This document shows, in pieces, positions 8,897-18,596 of a stretch of 64,000 bases of DNA (its first letter is position 1; every line of letters begins with the position of its first letter). Source of the DNA: Bdellovibrionales bacterium RIFOXYC1_FULL_37_79 (GTDB taxonomy: Bacteria; Bdellovibrionota; Bacteriovoracia; Bacteriovoracales; Bacteriovoracaceae). The notes beneath the pieces were generated by a model. That model saw nothing but the letters and a program-made list of their open reading frames with translations. It had not been told where the DNA came from and made no database searches. The stretch spans positions 38,640-102,639 of the forward strand of contig MEQB01000049.1 in NCBI GenBank assembly GCA_001770015.1, given 5' to 3'. Both the position numbers and the translations under genes were made by a program.

Positions 8897-9397
8897 ATGA
8901 TACCCAAGGATAAAGAACAACTACTCAAAGAATTCGGCGACGAGTTTGAAGACATCATTAAAGAATTCTACAATTGCAACGAGGAAGTTGCTGACCTGTT
9001 GGAAATAGGAAAAATCTCCGCCTCCATTGAAGGCAAGCTGCTTGACATTTATAAGGATAAGTTTCCCAAAACGTGTCAAAACTGCAAAAGGGTATATAAG
9101 GATCATCAAGAATTCCTAAGGGAGACCACTCCCCTGGAAAAAACCTCCACCATCTATTTAGAAAACTATACTGAGACCAAAAGAGTCCAGGAATATAGAA
9201 ACTGCCGATGTGGATCGACTCTGTTAATTGCTTGCATGGATCGCCGAGATAATAGTGAAACCGGCAAGCTGCGCAGAGATATTTTTGATGTGTGTGTTAG
9301 TAAAATTGAAAAAATCACTGAAAAAAACCCCCAAGAAATTCAAAGTGTCTTAAGACAAATTTTTAAAAAATTATTTAAAAAGCTATATATTGGTTAA
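8897..9397 (+). CDS. Conserved hypothetical protein with putative zinc site
   Basis: A 166-residue soluble protein with a GGAGAAAAA ribosome site. The centre carries Cys60-x2-Cys63 and Cys103-x-Cys105 (TCQNCK ... NCRCGSTL), a likely four-Cys metal site. The flanks are helical and highly charged, with FKKLFKKLYIG at the end. I do not recognise the family. It lies between two PilZ genes, so a link to the same signalling circuit is possible but not shown. Confidence 0.65.
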   Translation: MIPKDKEQLLKEFGDEFEDIIKEFYNCNEEVADLLEIGKISASIEGKLLDIYKDKFPKTCQNCKRVYKDHQEFLRETTPLEKTSTIYLENYTETKRVQEYRNCRCGSTLLIACMDRRDNSETGKLRRDIFDVCVSKIEKITEKNPQEIQSVLRQIFKKLFKKLYIG

Positions 9398-9481
9398 ATC
9401 CTGAAAATAAAAAAAACTTTATCATTTTTATCATTTGTCTTATCATTAAGCTAAACTGTGTTTAAAAAAAATGAGAGACCT

Positions 9482-10162
9482 ATGAGAATATTATTAGTCG
9501 ATGACCATGAAGCAATCCGGGACATATATGAAATATTTTTAACCAGCTATTTTAATTGTGATGTCATCCAAGCAGAGTCAGTGGTAGCGGCGGCCACAGA
9601 AATACTTAAAAATACCAAAAACATTGATATCATTGTGTCCGATTACCATATGCCAGAAGGAAATGGCGGGGTGCTTTATACCTATGTCAAAAAATATCTA
9701 CCCGAAACACCTTTTATTCTTTTCACCTCAAATGTTGGCATCATTGACACTGACATTGTCTTTAAAAATTTTTTTAAAGATAATCCTTATAATAGTGTCA
9801 TTTCCAAACCTTGTCCGGCAGATGAGTTTGCCTTTATTGTGGGAAATATTTATCAGGAATCAAACTCATGTGCTTTAAAGCGTATTTACCCAAGAAAACA
9901 TGATCGTTATAATATGGTAGTGGATGCTTCCATTAAATTTACTGCTAACGAGCAGATCAAATACACCAAGGTCATGAATCTTTCAAATGGTGGCATGTTT
10001 GTCCGCTTGGATGATCAATTTCCTACCACCAATTCTTTCATTGAATATGGCCTGTTGTCGGGTAATTTAAACCAACCTCATGGACGTGGAATCGTCAGAT
10101 GGGTAAGGGATAAAAAAGTCAATCATTTACTCACTGGTTGTGGAGTGGAATTTATTCAATAG
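9482..10162 (+). CDS. Response regulator with C-terminal PilZ domain (paralogue)
   Basis: A 226-residue protein, paralogous to the protein at 4971. Its receiver is complete: Asp7/Asp8, phospho-acceptor Asp54 in IVSDYHMPEGNGG and Lys109 in ISKPCPADE. The PilZ domain has RKHDR (Arg138, Arg142), NLSNGGMF and TGCGVEFI, all expected for c-di-GMP binding. I start it at the ATG 9482 because the protein then begins MRILLVDD like its paralogue; a GTG at 9458 is possible. Unlike the paralogue it keeps the conserved Lys, so the two may differ in phospho-signalling. Confidence 0.88.
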   Translation: MRILLVDDHEAIRDIYEIFLTSYFNCDVIQAESVVAAATEILKNTKNIDIIVSDYHMPEGNGGVLYTYVKKYLPETPFILFTSNVGIIDTDIVFKNFFKDNPYNSVISKPCPADEFAFIVGNIYQESNSCALKRIYPRKHDRYNMVVDASIKFTANEQIKYTKVMNLSNGGMFVRLDDQFPTTNSFIEYGLLSGNLNQPHGRGIVRWVRDKKVNHLLTGCGVEFIQ

Positions 10163-10199
10163 CCTTTTCATTTCATGCTTTAACTTGTACTAACAAAAG

Positions 10200-11099
10200 A
10201 TGATAAAAATTTTACTAGGTCCTTTTTTAATTAGTACTTGCATGATGCTTAGGTCCACTGATATTTTTTTCCGGACCAATCTGTTAATGCACTTCTTCCC
10301 CTTTTTTTTAATCACCCTCGAACACCTGATCGGCGCTTGTATTCTTCTACCCAAAATCGGACTATTAAAAAATATCTCCAGGATACAAAAGAATGACATT
10401 ATACCCATCATTTTTATTGTCTGTGGAAGTTCGGTGGGTGGAATTTATTTTTTTACCAAGGCCTTTATGCATCTTAATCCTGCCGTGGTTATCCTTTTGC
10501 AAAAACTCCAACCTATTTTTGCCACCTTGCTGGCCATGGTGTTACTTAAGGAAAAACCTTCCAAAATCTTTTTGCCGTTGGCAGGTATGGCGCTTTTATT
10601 CAGCTATATTCTTACCTTCAAACTCACCAACCCCCTCACCATACTTAATGCCATCGAACTGGAGGGAAGTTTTTATGCCATCTTGTCGGTCTTTTTCTGG
10701 GGTGGTGGAACAGTGGTTGGTAAAAAACTTTTAACTCATTTTTCATTTTTTGAATTAACTCTTTTTAGATACTTTGGCGGTTGTCTTTTTTCGTTAGTCA
10801 TTTTTGGAATATTTTATAACACTTACTTTAATCAAATCCGACAGGCCAATCAAGCCGATGTTTTTTCCATCATCTACGTTGCCCTTATCCCAGGGCTTCT
10901 GGCATTATTTTTATTTTATCGGGGTTTGGAGCAAACGTCAGCGATTCAAGCATCGTTTTTAGAACTTATCTTCCCGGTTTGTTCCACTTTTTTGGCCTGG
11001 AAGTATTTAAACCGACCACTGGATATGATTCAAATCACCTCAGGAATTGGGTTGCTTGCTTGTGTAACTTGCCTGGGGATTAGCAAAAAACCAGCTTAA
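10200..11099 (+). CDS. EamA/DMT-family transporter
   Basis: A 299-residue protein with about ten hydrophobic helices in two repeated halves, the drug/metabolite transporter layout. Typical features are GLLKN near the first loop, FFTKAFMHLNPAVVILLQKL at the end of helix 3-4 and the second-half GLEQTSAIQASFLELIFPV. DMT proteins are inner-membrane exporters of metabolites or amino acids; the substrate cannot be told. The ribosome site is weak. It converges on the MCP gene with no spacer, since the two stop codons abut. Confidence 0.85.
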   Translation: MIKILLGPFLISTCMMLRSTDIFFRTNLLMHFFPFFLITLEHLIGACILLPKIGLLKNISRIQKNDIIPIIFIVCGSSVGGIYFFTKAFMHLNPAVVILLQKLQPIFATLLAMVLLKEKPSKIFLPLAGMALLFSYILTFKLTNPLTILNAIELEGSFYAILSVFFWGGGTVVGKKLLTHFSFFELTLFRYFGGCLFSLVIFGIFYNTYFNQIRQANQADVFSIIYVALIPGLLALFLFYRGLEQTSAIQASFLELIFPVCSTFLAWKYLNRPLDMIQITSGIGLLACVTCLGISKKPA

Positions 11100-12263
11100 C
11101 TAACCCTTATAGCGTTCAAAATTTTTGTCAAAATCATGATCATCCGCTTTATTATCACGAACATTCTGAGTAGATATAATATGCACATCATTTAATTTGG
11201 GACTAATCGAAACCTCACTTGATTCCGATCGTGAAGTATTGACCACTCCAATAAGTTTTTTAATATTTAACTTTACCTGGTCTCTAATTTCCTTCAAATT
11301 GCCCACATCATCCATGGTTTTTAATGCTAAATTATTATTATTCGAAGCTGCATCTCCCAGTTGAATAAGCGCCTTGGAGGTTTGAACTACACCTTCCTGC
11401 TGCTCATTTGAGGCTTGCACAATCCCTTTCACCTGGCCATCCACTTGGATAACATCGGCTTTAATTTGTGAAAATATCTCCAAAGCAGCTTGAGAAGTTT
11501 GAATTCCACTCTCCACTGAAACCTTGGTTGACTCAATAATTTTATTAACTTCCTTATTACTGTTATCAAGCAACTCGGCAATTTCCTGAGCGGCATTACC
11601 ACTCATTTTGGCCAGATTCCCCACTTCCTCGGCGACCACGGCAAATCCTTTACCATGCTGTCCGGCCCGGGCCGCTTCGATCGAGGCATTAAAAGAAAGC
11701 AGTTGGGTTTTAAAAACAATTTCATTGATGATGTCGGTTTTTTTACGAATGTGTTCGATAATCACCCCCATATTGGCCATATCAACGTTCGCTCTTTCAA
11801 TACCAATCATGGATTTAGACAGCTCATCCATAATGGTATTACCCTCAGTGGCCTTAACACTGACGCTATTGGTGGTTTGTTGACTATTACGTGCGTATTC
11901 ATGGGTATAACCAATCATCGATCTCATCTCTTCCATCGCCGCCACGCTCTCTTGCGTGGCTGAAGCCTGTTCAGTGGATGTAGATGATAATTCACCACTG
12001 GAAGATGCCAGTTGTTCGGATATTTTAGATAAGTCATCCAGGTTCTTTAAAAGATTAATAGCGATTTTTTTTATTGGATCAGAAATAGATTTGGATATCA
12101 CAAAGGCGGCCACTGTTCCAAGTGCAATGATGGCCAAAAAAACCACTAAAGCAAAAAAACTTTGTAGCTGGGTTTTAAAATAATTGGACATGATATAAGT
12201 GGTAACCATTCCAATAATTAAAGGACATAATGAGACAACTAGAATCTTATTTTTAAGTGACAT
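11100..12263 (-). CDS. Methyl-accepting chemotaxis protein without a sensor domain
   Basis: A 387-residue protein, short for the family. Two hydrophobic helices at about 8-25 and 36-58 are separated by only ~10 residues, so there is essentially no periplasmic ligand domain. Next is a short HAMP-like segment beginning SDPIKKI, followed by the MCP signalling domain with the hairpin tip [20 protein letters not shown] and [18 protein letters not shown]. The start follows GGGGTGAAAG. It should pair with CheA/CheW at the membrane. The missing sensor suggests it senses membrane or cytoplasmic state, or gets input from another protein. Confidence 0.92.
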   Translation of the reverse strand: MSLKNKILVVSLCPLIIGMVTTYIMSNYFKTQLQSFFALVVFLAIIALGTVAAFVISKSISDPIKKIAINLLKNLDDLSKISEQLASSSGELSSTSTEQASATQESVAAMEEMRSMIGYTHEYARNSQQTTNSVSVKATEGNTIMDELSKSMIGIERANVDMANMGVIIEHIRKKTDIINEIVFKTQLLSFNASIEAARAGQHGKGFAVVAEEVGNLAKMSGNAAQEIAELLDNSNKEVNKIIESTKVSVESGIQTSQAALEIFSQIKADVIQVDGQVKGIVQASNEQQEGVVQTSKALIQLGDAASNNNNLALKTMDDVGNLKEIRDQVKLNIKKLIGVVNTSRSESSEVSISPKLNDVHIISTQNVRDNKADDHDFDKNFERYKG

Positions 12264-12369
12264 CTTTCACCCCGCAATTATTACTCATATTATCACCTAT
12301 ATTCATGATATTGAATAATTTCAGTTTTTGAAATCACTTTTAAAAAAAGCCTTGATTACCCGACTGGAT

Positions 12370-14451
12370 TTATCTGCCTTGTCTGTTCTCTTTTTCTTTT
12401 TTTCGATTTTCCAATACTATTTTTTCAATATTTTCAGAAAGAAGTTCATAGTGATCAAATTCCATGGAAAAATTGGCCCTGCCACTTGAAAGACTTCTTA
12501 AGTCAGAGGCATAGCCGAACATTTCCATCAGAGGAACTTCACCAGTTAATTTCTGGCTCCCTTTTCGATGTCTCCTCATGCTAACAATTTTTCCTCTACG
12601 CTTATTCACATCACCCACCACATCCCCTATGTAATCATCAGGAGTGTTGATCTCAAGCTTCATGATAGGTTCCAGCAATTTAGGCCCCGCACTTTTAATC
12701 GCTTGTTTTAAGGCAATGGAGGTACAAATTTTAAACGCCATATCTGATGAATCCACCGGGTGAAAGCCACCATCCGTTAACGTCATTTTAATATTTACCA
12801 TTGGATAATCCGCATAAAGTCCTTTTTTAATTTCATGTTTAAAAGACTTTTCAATCGCTGGTATATATTCCCTGGGTATGGTCCCGCCTTTTACCTGGTC
12901 AACAAATTCGTTGTCGTTGGTATCGCTGGGGGATATTTTAAATTTAATATGGGCAAATTGTCCCTTGCCGCCAGTTTGCTTTTTATACTTATGATCGTAT
13001 TCAACTGCCTTAGTTATGGTTTCCCGATAAGCAACCGCAGGACGGCCCATCTCAACGGCAATGCCGTATTCCGTTTTGAGTCTATCCACAATAATTTCTA
13101 AATGCAATTCGCCCATGCCTGAAATAATGGTCTCCCCGGACTCCTCATCCCCTTTTACATCAAACGACGGATCCTCCATGGATAATTTTCTTAAGGCCAT
13201 GCCTAACTTATCTCTATCCTTGTTGGATACCGGGTTTATTTTTAAATCTATAACCGTCTCTGGATAAGTAATGTTTTCCAATACGATTGGTTTATCAATA
13301 TCACACAAGGTATCACCGGTGGTGGTATTTTTAACCCCGATAATGGCCCCAATATCCCCTGCTGATAATCTCTCCACATCCTCTCTCGAATTGGCCTTTA
13401 TCCGCATGATTCGCCCGATTCTTTCTTTTTTCATTTTAGTGGAATTATAGATGGAACTTCCGGCCTCAATAACACCCGAATAAACTCTGATGAATGTTTG
13501 TTGGCCCACATAAGGATCATTGATAATTTTAAATGCCAAAGCTGCATTAGGCTCACTGGTGACCGGGGCCCTGGTTTGGGGTTTTTCCAAATCATCAGGA
13601 TCGTGACCAACCACCGCTCCTCTATCAATAGGTGAAGGTAAATAGGCAACCACGGCATCCAATAATAAACGCACGCCTTTATTCTTAAAAGCAGAGCCAC
13701 AAAAAACTGGGGTCAGACATAAATGAGTCACCGCTTTTTTAGTTACTTGTTTAATCAAATCTTGCTCAATAGTCTCTTCTGACAGTAATTGGGAAAGCAA
13801 CTCATCATCAAACTCGGAGAGCTTTTCCAACATTTTATAACGATATTTTTTAGCCTCATCCAAATATGCAGAGGGAATTTCCTCGACGATCATCTCCAAA
13901 CCATTATAAGTAATGGCCTTCATTTCCACCAAATCAATGATACCTTGAAAGTTTTCCTCCGAGCCAATAGGAATTTGAAATAAAACCGCATGGGCCCCCA
14001 GCATGTTATTCATTAAATCAACTGTATGAAAAGCATCGGCACCTTGCCGATCCATTTTATTAATAAAAGCAATTCGGGGAACTTTATGTTTATCGGCCTG
14101 GTGCCATACCGTTTCGCTTTGAGGCTCAACCCCACCTACTGCGCAAAAAACCATGACTATGCCATCCAGTACTCTAAGGGATCTTTCCACTTCCAAGGTA
14201 AAATCTATATGTCCAGGAGTATCTATAATATTTATTTGATGATCTTTCCAAGTGGCGGTAATGGCCGCAGAGGTAATGGTGATGCCTCTTTTTTGTTCTT
14301 GTTCCATAAAATCCATCACCGCATTCCCGTCATGCACTTCACCGATTTTATGAGTCTCACCAGTGAAAAAAAGAATTCTTTCGCTGGTAGTTGTCTTGCC
14401 TGCATCAATATGGGCCACGATACCAATATTTCTAATATCCTTAATATGCAC
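12370..14451 (-). CDS. fusA: Translation elongation factor G (EF-G)
   Basis: About 693 residues, the usual EF-G length. GTPase motifs are visible: [15 protein letters not shown] (P loop), RGITITSAA (switch 1), DTPGH (G3) and NKMD (G4), followed by domains II-V ending near [23 protein letters not shown] drives ribosome translocation with GTP. I chose the GTG at 14451, preceded by GGAGAGAAGG, because the protein then starts [19 protein letters not shown] like other EF-Gs; an upstream GTG at 14502 adds an unlike tail. The gene is not in a str operon (no rpsL, rpsG or tuf nearby), so it may be one of two EF-G genes. Confidence 0.94.
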   Translation of the reverse strand: MHIKDIRNIGIVAHIDAGKTTTSERILFFTGETHKIGEVHDGNAVMDFMEQEQKRGITITSAAITATWKDHQINIIDTPGHIDFTLEVERSLRVLDGIVMVFCAVGGVEPQSETVWHQADKHKVPRIAFINKMDRQGADAFHTVDLMNNMLGAHAVLFQIPIGSEENFQGIIDLVEMKAITYNGLEMIVEEIPSAYLDEAKKYRYKMLEKLSEFDDELLSQLLSEETIEQDLIKQVTKKAVTHLCLTPVFCGSAFKNKGVRLLLDAVVAYLPSPIDRGAVVGHDPDDLEKPQTRAPVTSEPNAALAFKIINDPYVGQQTFIRVYSGVIEAGSSIYNSTKMKKERIGRIMRIKANSREDVERLSAGDIGAIIGVKNTTTGDTLCDIDKPIVLENITYPETVIDLKINPVSNKDRDKLGMALRKLSMEDPSFDVKGDEESGETIISGMGELHLEIIVDRLKTEYGIAVEMGRPAVAYRETITKAVEYDHKYKKQTGGKGQFAHIKFKISPSDTNDNEFVDQVKGGTIPREYIPAIEKSFKHEIKKGLYADYPMVNIKMTLTDGGFHPVDSSDMAFKICTSIALKQAIKSAGPKLLEPIMKLEINTPDDYIGDVVGDVNKRRGKIVSMRRHRKGSQKLTGEVPLMEMFGYASDLRSLSSGRANFSMEFDHYELLSENIEKIVLENRKKEKENRQGR

Positions 14452-14559
14452 TTTCCTTCTCTCCGCTAAAATATGACTACTATTATACAACCTTTTTAGC
14501 ACACATTAAGCGTTCTCAAAAGAATTATTCTCTGATCAAGGAGAATTTATATTAGAAAA

Positions 14560-15165
14560 CTAAGCGTACTGTTTTTTCAGATAGAAACGTACCCTTCTCA
14601 TTTTTTGTAAAAAATTATGTTTTATCCTTTTAATAAAAAAATCCGGTGATCTTAAAGGAAAAAGATAGAGGTTGCTTTTTTTAACATATTCAACCACCTC
14701 ATTATCGTAATCCTCCATGCCTGGAAGAATTTCGGTTTTCCCTTTGAAGAGTCTCACTGGTCTGGCAGGCTCATACATTTTCCCAATTTGAGGATTACTC
14801 ATACTGAAAGCATAGACAAAATTGTCTTTTTTGGAGCGAAGAAGTTCCACATATAACCTTCCCCAAAACCGGATAGACTTGCTTCGATCTTTGGCCGATG
14901 GAACAAACCAAAGCCCGGTCACTTCACAGGTTTTATCCAAATTTAATCCATGGGGATTGCTACTGGCAGGAATGGAGTCCAGTACTCTAAACGGGCCTTT
15001 CATAACCAGCACAAAACCACCACACATCCGGTTTTGAGAATCGTAACAACAAAAAACCCTTGACCTTTCCAAATATTCAATGGGAAATAAAACATGAATA
15101 TATTTATTAGTCAGCTTTCTAAAATGATCAAGCTCCAATAAACCTCTAATCCTTCTAATTTCCAT
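14560..15165 (-). CDS. Hypothetical protein, possible GNAT-like acyltransferase
   Basis: About 201 residues starting at the ATG 15165, which has AAGGAG five bases upstream; the longer upstream frame lacks a ribosome site. The middle has strand-helix patterns reminiscent of a GNAT fold (CGGFVLVMKGPFRVL, EVTGLWFVPSAKDRSKSIRF, then a helix and FVYAFSMSNPQIGKMYEPA). The C-terminus is very basic. I cannot assign a substrate, and the GNAT suggestion is weak. It is upstream of fusA on the same strand by about 108 bp. Confidence 0.6.
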   Translation of the reverse strand: MEIRRIRGLLELDHFRKLTNKYIHVLFPIEYLERSRVFCCYDSQNRMCGGFVLVMKGPFRVLDSIPASSNPHGLNLDKTCEVTGLWFVPSAKDRSKSIRFWGRLYVELLRSKKDNFVYAFSMSNPQIGKMYEPARPVRLFKGKTEILPGMEDYDNEVVEYVKKSNLYLFPLRSPDFFIKRIKHNFLQKMRRVRFYLKKQYA

Positions 15166-15343
15166 ACATACTCCTTGGGAAAATTCCCCTGTCCTTTGAC
15201 TACTATAAAAAATAAAGAAGGATAATGGCATTGATATTTATCATAGGATAAATATTAGCGTTCCGAGTTTAAATAGGAGTTCATAAGTCGGAACATAATA
15301 ATTACATTATTATCTTAGATCAAGATTTGATCAATTTATAAGC

Positions 15344-16414
15344 TCAATACCTGAGGAAATGACAATTGTATCCACTTGGAAACTTGTCCAAATAGTCCTG
15401 ATGGTATTCTTCAGCTTCATAAAATTCCTTTTGCCTAACGATTTCGGTGATAATTTTTCCTTTGTAAAATTTACCATCCTCCACTTTTTTGAGTATTTTT
15501 AATGCGATTTCTTGTTCTATATCATCACTTACAAAAATCGATGAACGGTACTGATGACCAATATCATTTCCTTGCTGATTAGGAGTGGTCGGATCATGTA
15601 TTTTGAAAAAATATTCCAGGATTTCAGCATAAGTCACCAAAGAGCTGTCATACTCGACCTTTAAGGCTTCAGCATGACCGGTATCCCCTTTTTTTATCTG
15701 TGCGTAGGTGGGATGGGCCACAAAACCCCCGGTATAACCAACTCTTGTGGCCACCACTCCCTTTAATTTTTTAAAATAAAATTCCATACCCCAAAAACAG
15801 CCTCCGGCCAGGATGGCGGTTTTAAGTTGCGGTTTGATCGAAGTATTAAACAAGCTTAGATATTCTGCATAGCCATTTTTTTCTAAATCAGCTTTGGGAA
15901 TAAATTTCAAAGCCGCCGAATTCATGCAATATCTTTTTTTCCCAGGCATAGGACCGTCATCAAAAACATGTCCCAAATGGGAATTGGCCAATTTACTTCT
16001 CACTTCCGTGCGGGGAAAAATTAATTTATAATCCTTGCGATGAACCAGGACGTCCTCAGTTATCGCTTTAGTAAAACTGGGCCACCCAGTCTTGGAATCA
16101 AACTGATCAAGTGAACTAAATAGTGGTTCACCAGAAACAATATCCACATAAATGCCTTCTTCTTTTTTATGGTAATATTCGTTTTCAAACGGCAACTCAG
16201 TACCATTTTCCTGGGTCACCTGATATTGAAGCGGAGTCAAAGTTTTTTTTAAGTGATCCTTGCTGAATTGATCGGATTTATAATTTTTCCAAGTCAACGC
16301 TAACCTCCCATTGCTGGCGATGACACTTTCAAATAAGTTTAAAAATAAAATAAATATTGAAAGTTGCCTCCACATATTATTTAGTGTCATTTTATAAAAA
16401 TCATTACTGGACAA
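15344..16414 (-). CDS. msrBA: Peptide methionine sulfoxide reductase MsrB-MsrA fusion, exported
   Basis: A 356-residue bifunctional enzyme that repairs oxidised methionine. The N-terminus has a signal sequence ([15 protein letters not shown]), so it acts outside the cytoplasm. MsrB comes first ([18 protein letters not shown], catalytic Cys163 in RYCMNSAAL). MsrA follows (catalytic Cys206 in [16 protein letters not shown]). The usual MsrB zinc cysteines are absent: the GEPLF region reads DIVSGEPLF. The TTG start is preceded by GGGTGAAAGAAT, almost identical in sequence and spacing to the leader of the gene starting at 17700, which supports it; ATGs at 16390 and 16375 are alternatives without a ribosome site. 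Confidence 0.93.
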   Translation of the reverse strand: MSSNDFYKMTLNNMWRQLSIFILFLNLFESVIASNGRLALTWKNYKSDQFSKDHLKKTLTPLQYQVTQENGTELPFENEYYHKKEEGIYVDIVSGEPLFSSLDQFDSKTGWPSFTKAITEDVLVHRKDYKLIFPRTEVRSKLANSHLGHVFDDGPMPGKKRYCMNSAALKFIPKADLEKNGYAEYLSLFNTSIKPQLKTAILAGGCFWGMEFYFKKLKGVVATRVGYTGGFVAHPTYAQIKKGDTGHAEALKVEYDSSLVTYAEILEYFFKIHDPTTPNQQGNDIGHQYRSSIFVSDDIEQEIALKILKKVEDGKFYKGKIITEIVRQKEFYEAEEYHQDYLDKFPSGYNCHFLRY

Positions 16415-16470
16415 ATTCTTTCACCCAGTGTTTTATGATCATAAGGATAAACTCATTTCAGGAGATCATT

Positions 16471-17052
16471 ATGGCCTATTTGATACTTATTTCGTCAATC
16501 TTGATGAGTGCAATGTCTCTAGCGGAAATTCGCCCGATTGAAGATTTCAACCTTTCCTACTACCGCATGGCCTTCGGGGAAGCTCATTATCAAGAAAGTT
16601 TCCCCATCAACGACCCTCTTTCCCAGCTACCCACCAACCAGGATATTTTAAAAATCTACAACGATCACTTGCTTTTTCTTGGATATATCAGAGAAATTTC
16701 CACTGATGTAGGTTGCGATTCTTTTTGCAAACCGTTGGACTTTACACTTGCCATTGACAAAAATCCTGCTTTTATCAAGCTCCTGGTATATGAACCCCTC
16801 ACAAAACTAGGCCACGCCGAATTTTCTGATGCAGATTATAGCAAACTGCACGCCATTTTAACCACTGCCCCCACCAGTTATCAAAACATTTTAAAACCTG
16901 ACGACATGGTTGATGCATCCACTGGGGCCACCAAACTGGAGCTGGCCAATGACGTGGTGGCCACCGCCGCCTATACCTGTTTTAGAATTCACCAATACAA
17001 ACAACAGACGATTGAACATATCACCCAAAATATGCTAAAAGAATTCCTTTAG
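16471..17052 (+). CDS. Secreted protein with FMN-binding-like STGAT motif
   Basis: About 193 residues. The ATG at 16471 has GGAG upstream; a longer frame reaches back into the divergent msr gene and is rejected. The N-terminus is a signal peptide (LILISSILMSAMSLAE). Near the C-terminus is DDMVDASTGATKLELAND, resembling the [ST]GAT flavinylation site of FMN-binding (RnfG/NqrC-type) proteins, followed by helices. Two cysteines lie close together in GCDSFCKPLD. The FMN link is a motif-level suggestion only. The last 18 bp overlap the end of the convergent lipoprotein gene. Confidence 0.62.
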   Translation: MAYLILISSILMSAMSLAEIRPIEDFNLSYYRMAFGEAHYQESFPINDPLSQLPTNQDILKIYNDHLLFLGYIREISTDVGCDSFCKPLDFTLAIDKNPAFIKLLVYEPLTKLGHAEFSDADYSKLHAILTTAPTSYQNILKPDDMVDASTGATKLELANDVVATAAYTCFRIHQYKQQTIEHITQNMLKEFL

Positions 17053-17700
17053 AATTTCCCTGGTCGAAGATTCATTGATTTTATTTTCATTGAGCATTTT
17101 GATGGCGCTTTTTATATTTTCTGAAATCACCTGGAGCATTTCCTCATAAACGTTTATCTTCAACTGATCCACCTCACAGCCTGGTGATAAAAATTCAATT
17201 CGATATTGATCAGAATGTTCTAAAATACTCTCCGGCTTAGCAGGATTTTTTTCCCCCACCGCTCTTACCTGATATAGGTATTGATTGGTTTTATGATCAT
17301 TGGTATTTGGTACGTAATAAGCCTGGATAATCTGGTCAAAACTAATTTTGCCGCCCTTATCCTGGTAAATGCCACCCAAATGGATTTCTACCCCGTACTC
17401 GTCATACAAGGCATTGATCCTTTCCTCAATTTCCTTCGAGTTAAAGATACGTGCCACCTCTTTAAGAAATTTTTCGGCACAATCCTGATTAGTGGATTTC
17501 TTGATCAAATTGGCAGTTTGATCTTTATTTAAACGTGTATCTTGAACTTGATGATCAAACATAATAATAAAAAATGCGCGATGACCAACTGGCTTGGTAA
17601 CAATTGAGGCCATAAGACGCTCATTGGAGTCATATGATTGCTCCATAATCGAACAGGCACTCATTATCAGACATAATATTAACCACATATTTCTCATCAT
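17035..17700 (-). CDS. Putative lipoprotein of unknown function
   Basis: A 221-residue protein; ATG after AGGTGAAAGAAT. The N-terminus MMRNMWLILCLIMSACS is a lipoprotein signal with the lipidated Cys at residue 16. The mature protein has mixed alpha/beta sequence, with two further Cys (DCAEKF, PGCEVDQ) that could form a disulfide. I recognise no family. It ends tail-to-tail inside the STGAT-motif gene. The shared 18 bp are near-palindromic and encode LKEFL on one strand and LKEFF on the other. Confidence 0.68.
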   Translation of the reverse strand: MMRNMWLILCLIMSACSIMEQSYDSNERLMASIVTKPVGHRAFFIIMFDHQVQDTRLNKDQTANLIKKSTNQDCAEKFLKEVARIFNSKEIEERINALYDEYGVEIHLGGIYQDKGGKISFDQIIQAYYVPNTNDHKTNQYLYQVRAVGEKNPAKPESILEHSDQYRIEFLSPGCEVDQLKINVYEEMLQVISENIKSAIKMLNENKINESSTREILKEFF

Positions 17701-17806
17701 ATTCTTTCACCTTGTTTCAAAAGAATCCCGCCAAGGCTTCTCGTCACAAAGCATGAGATCATTTAATTTTTCTGATTGTCCGACTATTCTAAGCGGTCTT
17801 TTTTCC

Positions 17807-18472
17807 CTAAAAAGAACCCATTTCATCGCCCATAATCTTAATGTTAACCTGGCCCGCCCTTAGATAGGTTTGACACAGTTCTTGCCACTCAACTAAATAT
17901 TTCCTTAAAATGCTTCTATCGATTAAATCCTTAGCACAATAGATAACCCCCAAAGCATTTTTACAATCAGAAAAACATTTACACCTCATGGAGTCTTTGA
18001 CGGGAGTGCCAAATGGCCCACAATCATCAGACAGCGTAATTAAATCTCTAAGCTTAATATCATGACCAGCATTATTAAAAACATAAGATTCCGTGGGAAG
18101 TCCCAACCGAAGCTCCACCGGCCCATTTATTTTATTAAAATCAAAAATACTGACAGGAAGATTGCTGCTCATGGAAATGTAATTATTAAGATCAACCATG
18201 GGGTTAATGCTTTGAAATTGGCCGCTGGTTAGATAGGCATTAATTAAAAATTCACTGGCCGGCTTGACCCTTCCACTTGGAGAATAAACACCATTGCGCA
18301 ATAAATTGCGAATGCCATGTTTTATCTTTTCATCCACCAGCTTATCTTTTAAGGTCTGGAGTTGGGCATGAATGAATGCTGATAATTCCAGATTTTCACT
18401 GTTATCAAAATCGATTACTTCAATCAAGGCCAAAACCACTTTATTAGAGATAGCAGTAATAACGACATCCAT
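17807..18472 (-). CDS. B3/B4 tRNA-binding-domain protein
   Basis: About 221 residues, start at ATG 18472 after AAGGGGGG. The protein matches free-standing B3/B4 domain proteins, related to the editing domain of phenylalanyl-tRNA synthetase beta. It has KPASEFLINAYLTSGQFQSI and MVDLNNYISMSSNLPVSIFD, then GPVELRLGLPTE. Such proteins are thought to bind or edit aminoacyl-tRNA, but most are uncharacterised. A Cys-rich stretch (MRCKCFSDCKNALGVIYC) in the C-terminal part is unusual and could bind metal. It is divergent from the CheY-CheX gene. Confidence 0.72.
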   Translation of the reverse strand: MDVVITAISNKVVLALIEVIDFDNSENLELSAFIHAQLQTLKDKLVDEKIKHGIRNLLRNGVYSPSGRVKPASEFLINAYLTSGQFQSINPMVDLNNYISMSSNLPVSIFDFNKINGPVELRLGLPTESYVFNNAGHDIKLRDLITLSDDCGPFGTPVKDSMRCKCFSDCKNALGVIYCAKDLIDRSILRKYLVEWQELCQTYLRAGQVNIKIMGDEMGSF

Positions 18473-18530
18473 TATTCCCCCCTTATTAATTCCGACCAAT
18501 TCACTTGGTTTTATATGTTAAATACTCATA

Positions 18531-18559
18531 TTGCGACCACTTTTTTATTAGGTTATAAT
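18531..18559 (+). promoter_or_regulatory. Sigma-70-type promoter
   Basis: TTGCGA (18531-18536) and a perfect TATAAT (18554-18559) are 17 bp apart, 38 bp before the CheY-CheX start codon. This is the best match to a housekeeping promoter I found in the window. Confidence 0.65.
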
Positions 18560-18596
18560 CAAAATAGCTAAATTCCAAGAAGAAGTAGGGGTCGTG

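Noticed and set aside
14026..14469. A 147-codon plus-strand frame
   Set aside because: It is the complement of the EF-G GTPase domain, whose coding is certain; no independent signal for a gene.
15260..15294. GTTCCGA...TCGGAAC inverted repeat between two genes
   Set aside because: Only 7-bp arms around a 21-base loop with no T run or known motif; could be chance.
15320..15340. GATCAA-GAT-TTGATC palindrome considered as an FNR site
   Set aside because: The half-sites are inverted relative to TTGAT-N4-ATCAA and the spacing is wrong.
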